The notes under the pieces were generated by a model. That model made no database searches and had not been told where the DNA came from. It saw only the letters and a program-made list of their open reading frames with translations. Shown here in pieces: positions 9,856-17,379 of a stretch of DNA of 64,000 nucleotides. Position numbers and translations under genes: made by a program. Source of the stretch: Mucilaginibacter rubeus (lineage in GTDB: Bacteria > Bacteroidota > Bacteroidia > Sphingobacteriales > Sphingobacteriaceae); assembly GCF_014643835.1 (NCBI RefSeq), contig NZ_BMKD01000003.1, positions 1 through 64,000 on the forward strand. The letters are read 5' to 3'. Position 1 is the stretch's first letter. Each line of letters opens with the position of its first letter.

Positions 9856-12800
9856 ATGCCTGATTTTTCTCACCTCCACGTACATACCCAGTTCTCCCTG
9901 CTCGACGGTGCCGCCGATATTTCCAAGCTGTATAAAAAAGCCGCCAAGGACGGAATGAAGGCCCTCGCGATTACTGATCATGGCAACATGTTTGGCGTAT
10001 TTAAGTTTGTAGCCGAAGCCGGTAAACACAATGTAAAACCCATTGTAGGCTGCGAGTTTTATGTGGTTGAAGACAGGCATAAAAAGCAGTTCACCAAGGA
10101 GAATAAGGACGTGCGCCGCCACCAGCTGATGCTGGCCAAAAATCCTACGGGCTACAAAAACCTGGTGAAGCTATGCTCATTGGGGTATATGGAAGGCCTG
10201 TACAGTAAATGGCCGCGTATTGATAAAGAACTTATTTTAAAATACCACGAAGGTATCATTGCTACTACCTGTTGTATTGGGGCTTCGGTACCACAAGCTA
10301 TTTTAAGGGATACGCCCGAAAATGCCGAAAAGGAGTTTAAATGGTGGCTGGATTTGTTTGGTGAGGACTTTTATATCGAGTTACAGCGTCACGAAATTCC
10401 GGAGCAGCAAATTATCAATAATGTGCTGCTCACTTATGCTAAAAAGTATAACGTAAAAGTGATCTGTTCAAACGATTCGCATTACGTAGATCAGCAAGAC
10501 TCAAACGCGCACGATATTTTGCTTTGCGTAAACACAGGCGATATGCAAAGCACCCCGATAGCTACCGACGAGGAAGGTGGTAAAGGTTATCGTTTCGGTT
10601 TCCCTAACGATCAGTTTTACTTTAAAACACAGGAGGAAATGGGCAAGCTGTTCCATGACCTGCCCGAGTCACTGGATAATACCAATGAAATTGTTGACAA
10701 GGTGGAGGTGTTAAAGCTAAAACGCGATATCCTGCTGCCCAACTACGTAATTCCTGAAGAGTTTAAGATCCACAAAACACCCGATGCCGATACTTTAAAT
10801 CAATGGGAATACCTGAAGCACCTTACCTTTATGGGCGCCAAGGAGCGTTATCGTGATATTAGTCCGGAAACCGAAGAACGCATCAATTTTGAGTTGTTCA
10901 CCATTCGTACTATGGGTTTTGCAGGGTACTTCCTCATCGTGGCAGACTTTATAAAGGCTGGCCGCGATATGGGCGTGTTCATTGGCCCGGGCCGTGGTTC
11001 GGCGGCGGGATCGGTAGTGGCTTACTGTACCGGGATCACCAATATTGATCCGATGAAGTACAACCTCCTGTTTGAGAGGTTCCTGAACCCCGACCGTAAA
11101 TCGATGCCCGATATTGATACGGACTTTGATGATGCCGGTCGCCAGCGGGTTATTGACTATGTGGTTGATAAATATGGCAAAAACCAGGTAGCGCAGATCA
11201 TTACCTATGGTTCGATGGCTGCCCGCACCAGTATCCAGGACGTGGGCCGTGTATTGGATATGCCGCTGGCCGATGTAAGTGCCATGAAAAAGCTGGTGCC
11301 CGAAACCCTGGGTATCACCCTGAAAGATGCCATTGAACAGGTGCCTGAACTGAAGGAGATCCTGAACGGTAACGACCTTAAGGCACAGGTACTGCGTGAA
11401 GCTGAAAAACTGGAAGGATCGGTACGTAATACCGGTGTACACGCCGCAGGTATCATCATTGCCCCTTATGACCTTACCGAGATTGTACCGGTAGCAACAG
11501 CAAAAGATTCGGACTTACTGGTTACCCAATATGATGGCCGTGTGATTGAGGATGCCGGTGTAATTAAGATGGACTTTTTGGGTTTAAAAACCCTTACCAT
11601 TATAAAGGACGCGCTGCGCATGATCAGGCAAAATCATGGTGTGGTGATCGATATCGACTACATCCCGCTTGATGATATTAAAACTTATGAGCTTTATCAG
11701 CGTGGCGATACCAACGGTACTTTCCAGTTTGAAAGTGATGGTATGCAAATGTACCTGCGCGAGCTTAAGCCCGATAAGTTTGAAGACTTGATAGCCATGA
11801 ACGCCCTTTACCGTCCGGGCCCGATAGAGTATATACCAAACTTTATTGCCCGTAAGCATGGCCGCGAACCTATCGTGTTCGACTTGCCCGATATGGAGGA
11901 ATACCTGGGAGAAACCTATGGTATTACCGTATACCAGGAACAGGTGATGCTTTTGTCGCAAAAGTTAGCAGGCTTTAGTAAAGGCGATGCCGACGTTTTG
12001 CGTAAGGCGATGGGTAAAAAGCAGATTGAGGTACTCAACAAAATGGAAGCCCAGTTTATGGAGGGCGCCGTTGCCAAGGGCCACCCTAAAGATAAGCTTA
12101 CCAAAATCTGGACCGACTGGAAGGCATTTGCCCAGTACGCATTCAATAAATCGCACTCTACCTGCTACGCTTTCGTGGCATACCAAACGGCTTATTTAAA
12201 AGCGCATTACCCATCTGAATATATGGCGGCGGTTTTAAATAACCAGAATAACATTGAAAAAATCACCTTCTTTATGGAGGAGTGCCGCCGTATGGGCGTT
12301 GAGGTTTTAGGACCGGATATCAATGAGTCGGATATGGCTTTTGCGGTGAATAAACGCGGGCAGGTACGTTTCGGGTTAACCGGCGTAAAAGGTGTGGGTG
12401 ATAAAGCGGTGGAAAGTATCATTGAAGAACGTAATGCCAATGGCCCGTTTGAAACGGTATATGATTTTGCACGGCGCTCAAACACCCGCAGTGTTAACCG
12501 TAAATCGTATGAAAACCTGGTTTATGGCGGCGCGTTTGATGGCTTCGGGATTCCCCGTGCCCAGTTTTTTGCCAAAACCGAGTTGGGTACGTTAACCGGT
12601 GTTGAACGGCTCATTAAGTACGCTAATGATTATCAAAACGTGCAAAGCAGCTCTCAATCATCATTATTTGGCGGTTCGGTAGCATCATATGTACCGGAGC
12701 CGGCTATGCCCGATGTTGAGGAATGGCCGTTGATAGAGAAGCTGAAGTACGAGAAAATGGTTATCGGGATCTATTTAACCGGCCACCCGTTAGATAATTA

Positions 12801-13440
12801 TAAGGTTGAGCTTAAACGTTTCTGTAACGCTACCATCAGCGATCTGAAGCTAATGCAAAAAGCCCGCTCGGGCGAAGGCGGTGAAGATGTAACAGCTGCT
12901 TTTAATGAACTGCGCCGTCGGGGTGAGCTGCGGATTGGTGGTTTAGTATCAAGCGTTCAGCATAAAATGACCAAGACCGGTAAACCCTTCGGCACGTTTG
13001 TGTTTGAGGATTACAATGAATCGTACGAGTTTGCTTTGTTTGGTGATGATTATGTCAAGTTCCGCAATATGATGATGGAAGGCTACTTCCTGCATATTAA
13101 AGGAAACATTGAAGAGAAATTCCGCCAGAAAGATAACTGGGACCTGCGCATCGCGGTAATGGACCTGCTATCAGAAATGCGCGATAAGCTTACCAAATCA
13201 TTAACGGTTTGCATTGATGTGCAAATGCTCAACAGCAAACTGCTGGATGATATTCAGCATATGATAGATGATAACAATCAAAAGTACCCGGTAAAAAACT
13301 GTAAGCTTCGTTTCCAGATCAAGGATAGAGAAGAGGTTATGCTTGTTGAGCTGTCATCCAAATCATTTAAAGTAAATCCAAGCGATGATTTTATGGCCGG
13401 GATCCTTAGCTTGACAAATGAGGAGCCGGTGTTGAGTTAA
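9856..13440 (+). CDS. dnaE: DNA polymerase III subunit alpha
   Basis: Replicative DNA polymerase catalytic subunit, 1194 aa, normal length for the DnaE1 type. It opens with a PHP domain (HLHVHTQFSLLDG, residues 6-18; AITDHGNMFG). The C-family polymerase core carries PGRGSAAGSVVAY and the catalytic PDIDTDF motif (Asp419 and Asp421), with the third acidic residue probably Asp573 in KMDFLGLKTL. A helix-hairpin-helix region (FGLTGVKGVGDKAVESI) and an OB-fold (RIGGLVSSVQHKMTKTGKP onward, about residues 1015-1110) follow. It would act at the replication fork with the sliding clamp and clamp loader. It is divergent from tamB, with about 200 nt between start codons. Confidence 0.97.
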   Translation: MPDFSHLHVHTQFSLLDGAADISKLYKKAAKDGMKALAITDHGNMFGVFKFVAEAGKHNVKPIVGCEFYVVEDRHKKQFTKENKDVRRHQLMLAKNPTGYKNLVKLCSLGYMEGLYSKWPRIDKELILKYHEGIIATTCCIGASVPQAILRDTPENAEKEFKWWLDLFGEDFYIELQRHEIPEQQIINNVLLTYAKKYNVKVICSNDSHYVDQQDSNAHDILLCVNTGDMQSTPIATDEEGGKGYRFGFPNDQFYFKTQEEMGKLFHDLPESLDNTNEIVDKVEVLKLKRDILLPNYVIPEEFKIHKTPDADTLNQWEYLKHLTFMGAKERYRDISPETEERINFELFTIRTMGFAGYFLIVADFIKAGRDMGVFIGPGRGSAAGSVVAYCTGITNIDPMKYNLLFERFLNPDRKSMPDIDTDFDDAGRQRVIDYVVDKYGKNQVAQIITYGSMAARTSIQDVGRVLDMPLADVSAMKKLVPETLGITLKDAIEQVPELKEILNGNDLKAQVLREAEKLEGSVRNTGVHAAGIIIAPYDLTEIVPVATAKDSDLLVTQYDGRVIEDAGVIKMDFLGLKTLTIIKDALRMIRQNHGVVIDIDYIPLDDIKTYELYQRGDTNGTFQFESDGMQMYLRELKPDKFEDLIAMNALYRPGPIEYIPNFIARKHGREPIVFDLPDMEEYLGETYGITVYQEQVMLLSQKLAGFSKGDADVLRKAMGKKQIEVLNKMEAQFMEGAVAKGHPKDKLTKIWTDWKAFAQYAFNKSHSTCYAFVAYQTAYLKAHYPSEYMAAVLNNQNNIEKITFFMEECRRMGVEVLGPDINESDMAFAVNKRGQVRFGLTGVKGVGDKAVESIIEERNANGPFETVYDFARRSNTRSVNRKSYENLVYGGAFDGFGIPRAQFFAKTELGTLTGVERLIKYANDYQNVQSSSQSSLFGGSVASYVPEPAMPDVEEWPLIEKLKYEKMVIGIYLTGHPLDNYKVELKRFCNATISDLKLMQKARSGEGGEDVTAAFNELRRRGELRIGGLVSSVQHKMTKTGKPFGTFVFEDYNESYEFALFGDDYVKFRNMMMEGYFLHIKGNIEEKFRQKDNWDLRIAVMDLLSEMRDKLTKSLTVCIDVQMLNSKLLDDIQHMIDDNNQKYPVKNCKLRFQIKDREEVMLVELSSKSFKVNPSDDFMAGILSLTNEEPVLS

Positions 13441-13453
13441 AAAGTTTTTTACT

Positions 13454-13627
13454 ATGGAAGAAAAGAATCAAAACGAACCGCAAGATCATTGGGATGATGA
13501 AGATTTTTTGAATGAAATGCAATCACGAGTTGACGATTATGAAAGTGGTAGAGTAAAAGGTATTTCGTGGGAAGAGTTTAAAGCTAAAATCAGAAACCGT
13601 CATAATGATCTACTTTCAGAAGGGTAA
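13454..13627 (+). CDS. Orphan antitoxin-like small protein (addiction-module component)
   Basis: A 57-aa acidic protein starting 13 nt after the dnaE stop. The N-terminal half is acidic and polar (MEEKNQNEPQDHWDDEDF). The C-terminal half reads RVDDYESGRVKGISWEEFKA followed by KIRNR, which resembles the C-terminal region of RelE/ParE-partner antitoxins of the addiction-module component type (…GK…SWEE(V/F)KA.I…). In such systems a toxin gene normally follows at once; here none is seen, so it is either a solitary antitoxin or the remnant of a pair. The family call rests on motif resemblance only. Confidence 0.55.
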   Translation: MEEKNQNEPQDHWDDEDFLNEMQSRVDDYESGRVKGISWEEFKAKIRNRHNDLLSEG

Positions 13628-13749
13628 AAATAGCATCACTGTCTTGAATTTGCGTGATACATTAAAATCAATAACTTGTGGTAGGTGTTTTCAACGTACT
13701 ACAGGCTAAAAAAAAGACCATTAACTTTTCGATGAGGTTTTATTTGTTT

Positions 13750-13956
13750 TTATTCCCTAAATCTTCTCTTAGGTATATTAAATATTATTTTTGGAATTTC
13801 AGGCTTAGTTCTCTCGACAAGATAGTCTATAAAACAAATTGAATCTGTCAATAAAACGTCGATCAAATTTTCCCGGATTTTTACGTCAGTTGTCAAATTG
13901 TAAGATTCAATTGATTTAAACAAGCCTAAACACAGCTTAACAAATAATAATCCAAT
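13750..13956 (-). other. Probable frameshifted C-terminal continuation of the upstream hypothetical gene
   Basis: Just where the hypothetical gene at 13926-14357 stops (TAG), a neighbouring frame on the same strand is open for 68 codons up to a TAA at 13750. It has the same AT-rich, Lys/Ile/Glu-rich style, including LFKSIESYNLTTDVKIREN and DYLVERTKPEIPKIIFNIPK. The two frames overlap by about 30 nt and the new one has no convincing start codon. The simplest reading is one ~205-aa gene broken by a single indel near 13930-13956, caused by mutation or sequencing error. Confidence 0.45.
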
Positions 13957-14357
13957 TCATCAGTTAGAAGTCCCACAGAATTTGGATCAACATCATATCC
14001 ATATTCACTACCATAATATTTATCATATTCAGAATCTATTTTGATCTGAATACTTTTGGCCACTTTTAAATAACTTTCAAACTCATTAAAAAATTCTTTA
14101 GATGGGAAGTGCTTGTTTTTTGCCGATAATTCACTTCTTTCGCTAACATAGGAGTCATGATTATATTTACTATCGATATTGGGGTAATTCCAAGAGTATT
14201 CAGATTTGACTATTCCGCCAATTATTTCGAGCTTTTCGGAACTTACAAATTTTTCGATTCTTAGTGCCTCGATGATTTTTTCTAAATCAATCGCTTTTTC
14301 AGCGGATTCAAGGCTTTTTAAACGCTTAGAGAAAACTTCAAGTATTTCTTCCATCAC
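13926..14357 (-). CDS. Hypothetical protein, AT-rich, probably truncated by a frameshift
   Basis: A 143-aa protein I do not recognise. It is rich in Glu, Lys, Ser and Tyr, with a predicted helical N-terminus (MEEILEVFSKRLKSLESAEK) and no signal peptide or membrane segment. Its base composition is clearly more AT-rich than the neighbouring dnaE and SDR genes, suggesting transfer. The ORF ends at a TAG, but a neighbouring frame continues for 68 codons, so the 3' end is probably displaced by an indel. The first codons could be either of two adjacent Met residues. It lies between an orphan antitoxin-like gene and a cluster of palindromic repeats, a typical accessory spot. Confidence 0.6.
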   Translation of the reverse strand: MMEEILEVFSKRLKSLESAEKAIDLEKIIEALRIEKFVSSEKLEIIGGIVKSEYSWNYPNIDSKYNHDSYVSERSELSAKNKHFPSKEFFNEFESYLKVAKSIQIKIDSEYDKYYGSEYGYDVDPNSVGLLTDELDYYLLSCV

Positions 14358-14375
14358 ATTAGTTTAATATTTCAA

Positions 14376-14477
14376 CTCGCGCTCGTTTTTAACGAGTGCA
14401 TAACCTTGGTTTGCGTTTATAACCCAACGGGCGATACAATCGCCCAACCATATTAAGCGCTCGTTGCAAACGAGCGC
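14376..14477. repeat. Cluster of REP-like palindromes
   Basis: Three stem-loops lie within ~100 bp: GCGCTCGTT/AACGAGTGC at about 14378-14397, GGGCGAT-ACA-ATCGCCC at 14429-14445, and a perfect GCGCTCGTT-GCA-AACGAGCGC at 14457-14477. The first is closely related to the hairpin at 52645-52665 (CTCGCGCTC…GAGTGC), which marks a dispersed family. No coding frame is evident. Confidence 0.7.
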
Positions 14478-14483
14478 AAGAGC

Positions 14484-14894
14484 TTATACGCTTTCCTTCA
14501 CCACGTCATCATCCTGTTTCACTAAAGTATAACAAGTATAATCAGGCTGAATTACTTCGCCGTTGGCGTTAGTAATGGTCATGTAGTGGCTGCCCCATCT
14601 TTCGAGGGTATAAAATATAGATGATAACTCCTGGCCTATGGGAGTAAGGGAATATTCAACCCTTGGTGGTACTTCGGGAAAAATGTGGCGGGATACTATG
14701 CCGTCTTCTTCCAGTTCGCGGATCTGTTGTGAAAGCATCTTTTCGGTCATGCCGGGAATGGCCCGGTTTATCTCGCTGTAACGCTTCTGACCACTTAATA
14801 ATTGGTTGATTATACTCAGTTTCCACTTACCACTAATTACGCTTAGCGCCGCTGCCATAGTGCAGGAGTGATCGGAATGTCTGTTTTTTGTCAT
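14484..14894 (-). CDS. HxlR family transcriptional regulator
   Basis: A 136-aa winged-helix regulator. CTMAAALSVISGKWKLSIIN near the N-terminus, with the conserved Cys before the helix and GKW, then RYSEINRAIPGMTEKMLSQQ and IRELEEDGIVSR are textbook HxlR features; the Cys12 equivalent is a redox or electrophile sensor in some family members. It is transcribed divergently from the SDR oxidoreductase at 15026, with 131 nt between start codons, which is the usual arrangement for HxlR controlling a neighbouring oxidoreductase. A TTTGAT-GT-ATCAAA palindrome over the SDR promoter is a candidate operator. The signal it senses cannot be inferred. Confidence 0.93.
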   Translation of the reverse strand: MTKNRHSDHSCTMAAALSVISGKWKLSIINQLLSGQKRYSEINRAIPGMTEKMLSQQIRELEEDGIVSRHIFPEVPPRVEYSLTPIGQELSSIFYTLERWGSHYMTITNANGEVIQPDYTCYTLVKQDDDVVKESV

Positions 14895-14975
14895 AATGAA
14901 AAAGGCGATATATCGATTGCATCAAACCGGCCCATAACCTACCAAAAAGTATGTTGCACACAAAATGGTGCATTC

Positions 14976-15006
14976 TTGTGGGGAGCTATAACTCACTGTA
15001 CCTTTG
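14976..15006 (+). promoter_or_regulatory. Promoter of the SDR gene (TTG-N20-TACCTTTG)
   Basis: TTG at 14976-14978 and TACCTTTG at 14999-15006, spaced by 20 nt, match the Bacteroidetes consensus exactly. The ATG is 20 nt downstream of the -7 element. Confidence 0.8.
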
Positions 15007-15016
15007 ATGTATCAAA
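15003..15016. promoter_or_regulatory. Candidate HxlR operator overlapping the SDR promoter
   Basis: TTTGAT-GT-ATCAAA is a perfect palindrome overlapping the -7 element and the presumed start of transcription. A related half-site (GATTGCATCAAA) lies near 14915-14926 in front of the HxlR gene, which would fit autoregulation. Function is inferred from position only. Confidence 0.45.
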
Positions 15017-15025
15017 ACAAAGATA

Positions 15026-15790
15026 ATGAAAAAGTTACAAGGAAAAACAGCAGTAATAACAGGCGGCAACAGTGGTATAGGCCTGGCCACAGCACAGGAG
15101 TTCATTGCACAAGGTGCAAAAGTGATTATCACCGGCAGGAACCAAAAATCAATCAACGAAGCGCTTGAAACACTTGGTGCCGATGCTCATGGTGTAATTG
15201 CCGACAGCGGCGACATCAACCAGGTTAAACAACTGGGTGAAAAAGTAAAAGCCATTGCCGAGAAAATTGACATCGTATTTGTTAATGCAGGTATTGGCCA
15301 GTTCAATTCAACTGAGCAGATGAGCGAGCAGATGTTTGATGATATCATGAACATCAACTTTAAGGGTGCTTACTTCAGTATTCAGCAATTGTTGCCTTTA
15401 ATTAATGATGGCGGCTCTATCATACTTAATACTTCTATAAACGCACATATCGGTATGGCCGGCGCAACTGTTTATGCAGCAAGTAAAGCAGCATTGCTTT
15501 CATTAGCTAAAAACATTTCGGCCGAGTTGTTGCCACGTCGTATCAGGGTTAACTCTGTAAGCCCTGGTCCGGTTGTAACACCTTTACACACTGCCGATAA
15601 ATTAGGCTTAACCCAGGAACAATTGGAAGGCATGGGTTCCGAACTGATCAAACAGATACCAATGGGCCGTTTCGGCTTAGCAGAAGAGATTGCCAAAACA
15701 GTTGCCTTCTTCGCTTCTGATGATTCAACATTTATAACAGGTGCCGAGCTGATTGCTGATGGTGGCATGGCCACTTTAAAAGGTGCATAA
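15026..15790 (+). CDS. SDR family NAD(P)-dependent oxidoreductase
   Basis: Classical short-chain dehydrogenase, 254 aa. The Rossmann motif TGGNSGIG starts at residue 12, the NAG-type motif is NAGIG, and the catalytic Tyr150-x3-Lys154 sits in VYAASKAALL with Ser in LNTSINAHIG. The end (GAELIADGGMATL) is the usual cofactor-domain tail. It is close to the 3-oxoacyl-ACP-reductase-like SDRs often placed beside HxlR regulators, but the substrate is unknown. It has its own consensus promoter and a downstream stem-loop with a T-run, so it is probably monocistronic and controlled by the divergent HxlR protein. Confidence 0.93.
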   Translation: MKKLQGKTAVITGGNSGIGLATAQEFIAQGAKVIITGRNQKSINEALETLGADAHGVIADSGDINQVKQLGEKVKAIAEKIDIVFVNAGIGQFNSTEQMSEQMFDDIMNINFKGAYFSIQQLLPLINDGGSIILNTSINAHIGMAGATVYAASKAALLSLAKNISAELLPRRIRVNSVSPGPVVTPLHTADKLGLTQEQLEGMGSELIKQIPMGRFGLAEEIAKTVAFFASDDSTFITGAELIADGGMATLKGA

Positions 15791-15801
15791 GCCCCTCTAA
15801 A

Positions 15802-15826
15802 TCTCCCCTGAAGGGGGAGACTTTTT
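15802..15826 (+). terminator. Stem-loop with T-run after the SDR gene
   Basis: TCTCCCC and GGGGAGA pair around a short loop and are followed by CTTTTTAA. The CCCCTGAAGGGG-type palindrome also recurs between the transketolase genes (32952-33035), so it is both a repeat and a likely intrinsic terminator. Confidence 0.6.
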
Positions 15827-15883
15827 AACTTCCCTCACGGAAAGATTGGGATTGGGTATTTATTGAGGGCGCGGAATAATATA

Positions 15884-16225
15884 TTAACCAATGATCGGCG
15901 GCTGTAGCTTCCGGTCATTTTTTGTTTTGATGAGATAGATAATATAACTGATGATAAAAGTAATGGGAGAAGTAATCGCAATAAGGAAAACACCTGCGAT
16001 AGGGAGCATCATCATAGGTGAGCATTGAGATGTTGTTGTATAGTTAATGCGGAAAGTCCTATTCCTGTAATTATCGACAAAGTCATGATGACAATTAGCG
16101 GCAAGCGGATACGTCCTATGATTCTCACTATTGAAAAGACGATTTGCAATATAGAAGCTGAAATAATGAGTATTAAACAGACAATAATCATCATAATGTA
16201 TAGCGATAGTGTTAATTAATACCAC
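15884..16225 (-). pseudogene. Decayed tandem copy of the small membrane protein gene at 16381-16719
   Basis: The frame beginning at a GTG at 16225 (VVLIN) reads 113 codons but is hydrophobic only at its C-terminal end (LPIAGVFLIAITSPITFIIS). The missing middle is found in the next frame (16012-16194), where MMIIVCLILIISASILQ and RLPLIVIMTLSIITGIGLSA align without gaps to LVFIIPFILILIAPILQ and SLPLSVIFLLSILLAAGLAA of the intact neighbour. So a one-frame shift after VLIN and a second shift back near residue 75 have broken the gene. Flanks upstream of both starts match too (TTAATTAATACCA…ATGTTAAAAAGTAACC on the plus strand), showing a tandem duplication. Confidence 0.55.
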
Positions 16226-16281
16226 ATATGTTAAAAAGTAACCTGATTATTAGTTTGTTGATACGGAAATTGTTTGAATAC

Positions 16282-16372
16282 CTCTCGATTGCGTTAGGGA
16301 TGGGAGCGGATACCGGCCATGTGGCTAAGGCCCGTGCAGTATGAGCGTACAGCCCGGCCGCAGGCAACGCCC
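16282..16372. repeat. GC-rich structured intergenic element between duplicated membrane protein genes
   Basis: A ~90-bp stretch much richer in GC than its surroundings, with internal pairing (GGCC…GGCC; GCGTacaGCC…GGCaACGC). It begins CTCTCGATTGC, a string also seen at about 33013-33023 between the transketolase genes, so it is probably a dispersed repeat. No protein is expected from it. Confidence 0.4.
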
Positions 16373-16380
16373 ATAATTTA

Positions 16381-16719
16381 CTATTTATGCACGTTGTAAT
16401 ATCGTATTGTAGTGATAATTCCAATAACGGGAATGACCAGACAGATATTTATTAGGCCGAAACTGATAAAAACAGTATATCCCGTTGCGCATTTAATATC
16501 GGTAGGCAAGAAGCCATAAAGAGAAATTATAAACGCAAGTGCAGCCAAGCCCGCTGCGAGTAAAATGGACAGCAGGAAAATTACAGATAATGGCAAGCTT
16601 ATTTTATCCTTTATTCGGCGCAATGAAAGCTTCCATTGCAGTATTGGTGCAATTAAAATTAGGATGAAAGGGATAATAAACACGAGCATGTTGAATAGCT
16701 GTATGTTAATTAATACCAT
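16381..16719 (-). CDS. Small hydrophobic membrane protein, unknown function
   Basis: A 112-aa protein with three predicted membrane spans (about residues 7-27, 43-66 and 82-105) and a basic loop (KLSLRRIKDK) between the first two. The frame is open further upstream, but I start it at the ATG at 16719 (MVLINIQLFN), because this matches the start of the tandem duplicate at 15884-16225 and the sequence upstream reads as shared non-coding flank. No family was recognised. It may be an integral inner-membrane protein of Bacteroidetes with no assigned role; nothing nearby suggests a partner. Confidence 0.65.
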   Translation of the reverse strand: MVLINIQLFNMLVFIIPFILILIAPILQWKLSLRRIKDKISLPLSVIFLLSILLAAGLAALAFIISLYGFLPTDIKCATGYTVFISFGLINICLVIPVIGIITTIRYYNVHK

Positions 16720-16894
16720 CAATGTTAAAAAGTAACCCGCTAGCGTAGTTGTAAATATCGTTCGGAAACAGGTTATTTGTGTAAATACGTCAGGTCGCAA
16801 AACGGTATTTGAAGGTGTAAATGCGACAAATGGTCATGCATGCGTTAACTGCGTGGGTTATAATAATATAATTGTCACATTGTCAGTAGTACAC

Positions 16895-16926
16895 TTGTGG
16901 CAAGCAATTTGAATAGCATATATTTG
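16895..16926 (+). promoter_or_regulatory. Promoter of trxA (TTG-N21-TATATTTG)
   Basis: TTG at 16895-16897 and TATATTTG at 16919-16926 fit the Bacteroidetes vegetative consensus; the trxA ATG is 28 nt further on. Confidence 0.75.
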
Positions 16927-16954
16927 TAAGTACAAAATTTAAAAAATAGAAATC

Positions 16955-17275
16955 ATGGCTTTAGAAATAACTGATGCAAACTTTGACGAGCTTGTCCTGA
17001 AATCAGACAAACCGGTATTAATTGACTTTTGGGCAGAATGGTGCGGTCCGTGTAGGATGGTAGGTCCGGTAGTTGAAGATATTGCTAAAGAATATGAAGG
17101 CAAAGCTGTTGTTGGTAAAGTAGACGTTGACAACAACCCAGGTATATCTGTAAAATACGGTATCCGTAACATCCCTGCCTTATTGTTCTTCAAAAATGGC
17201 GAAATTGTTGATAAACAAATCGGTGCTGTGCCAAAATCAGTATTAACTGATAAACTGGTAAAACAGTTAGCATAA
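16955..17275 (+). CDS. trxA: Thioredoxin
   Basis: A 106-aa cytoplasmic thioredoxin of canonical length. The active site is WCGPC with redox cysteines Cys30 and Cys33, preceded by VLIDFWAEW, and the cis-proline motif is IRNIPALLFF. It would reduce protein disulfides and feed peroxiredoxins, perhaps including the BCP-type protein encoded at 31587. It has its own consensus promoter and a strong intrinsic terminator, so it is transcribed alone. Confidence 0.97.
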   Translation: MALEITDANFDELVLKSDKPVLIDFWAEWCGPCRMVGPVVEDIAKEYEGKAVVGKVDVDNNPGISVKYGIRNIPALLFFKNGEIVDKQIGAVPKSVLTDKLVKQLA

Positions 17276-17329
17276 CCTTTAATTTTATTTAATGCTATTC
17301 ACTGTAGCATTAATACAACATATTTTTTG

Positions 17330-17361
17330 AAAAAGCGTTGCAATTTTGCAACGCTTTTTTT
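17330..17361 (+). terminator. Intrinsic terminator of trxA
   Basis: AAAAAGCGTTGCA and TGCAACGCTTTTT form a perfect stem with a 4-nt loop, followed by more T residues, 54 nt after the trxA stop. Confidence 0.93.
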
Positions 17362-17379
17362 ATGTCCATATATTAGCCT

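Noticed and set aside
10795-11442. 215-aa minus-strand open frame inside dnaE
   Set aside because: Antisense to the conserved catalytic core of DnaE; Arg/His/Thr-rich sequence typical of shadow frames.
16212-16424. 70-aa minus-strand frame between the duplicated membrane protein genes
   Set aside because: Runs through the GC-rich structured repeat and overlaps the 3' end of the intact gene out of frame.
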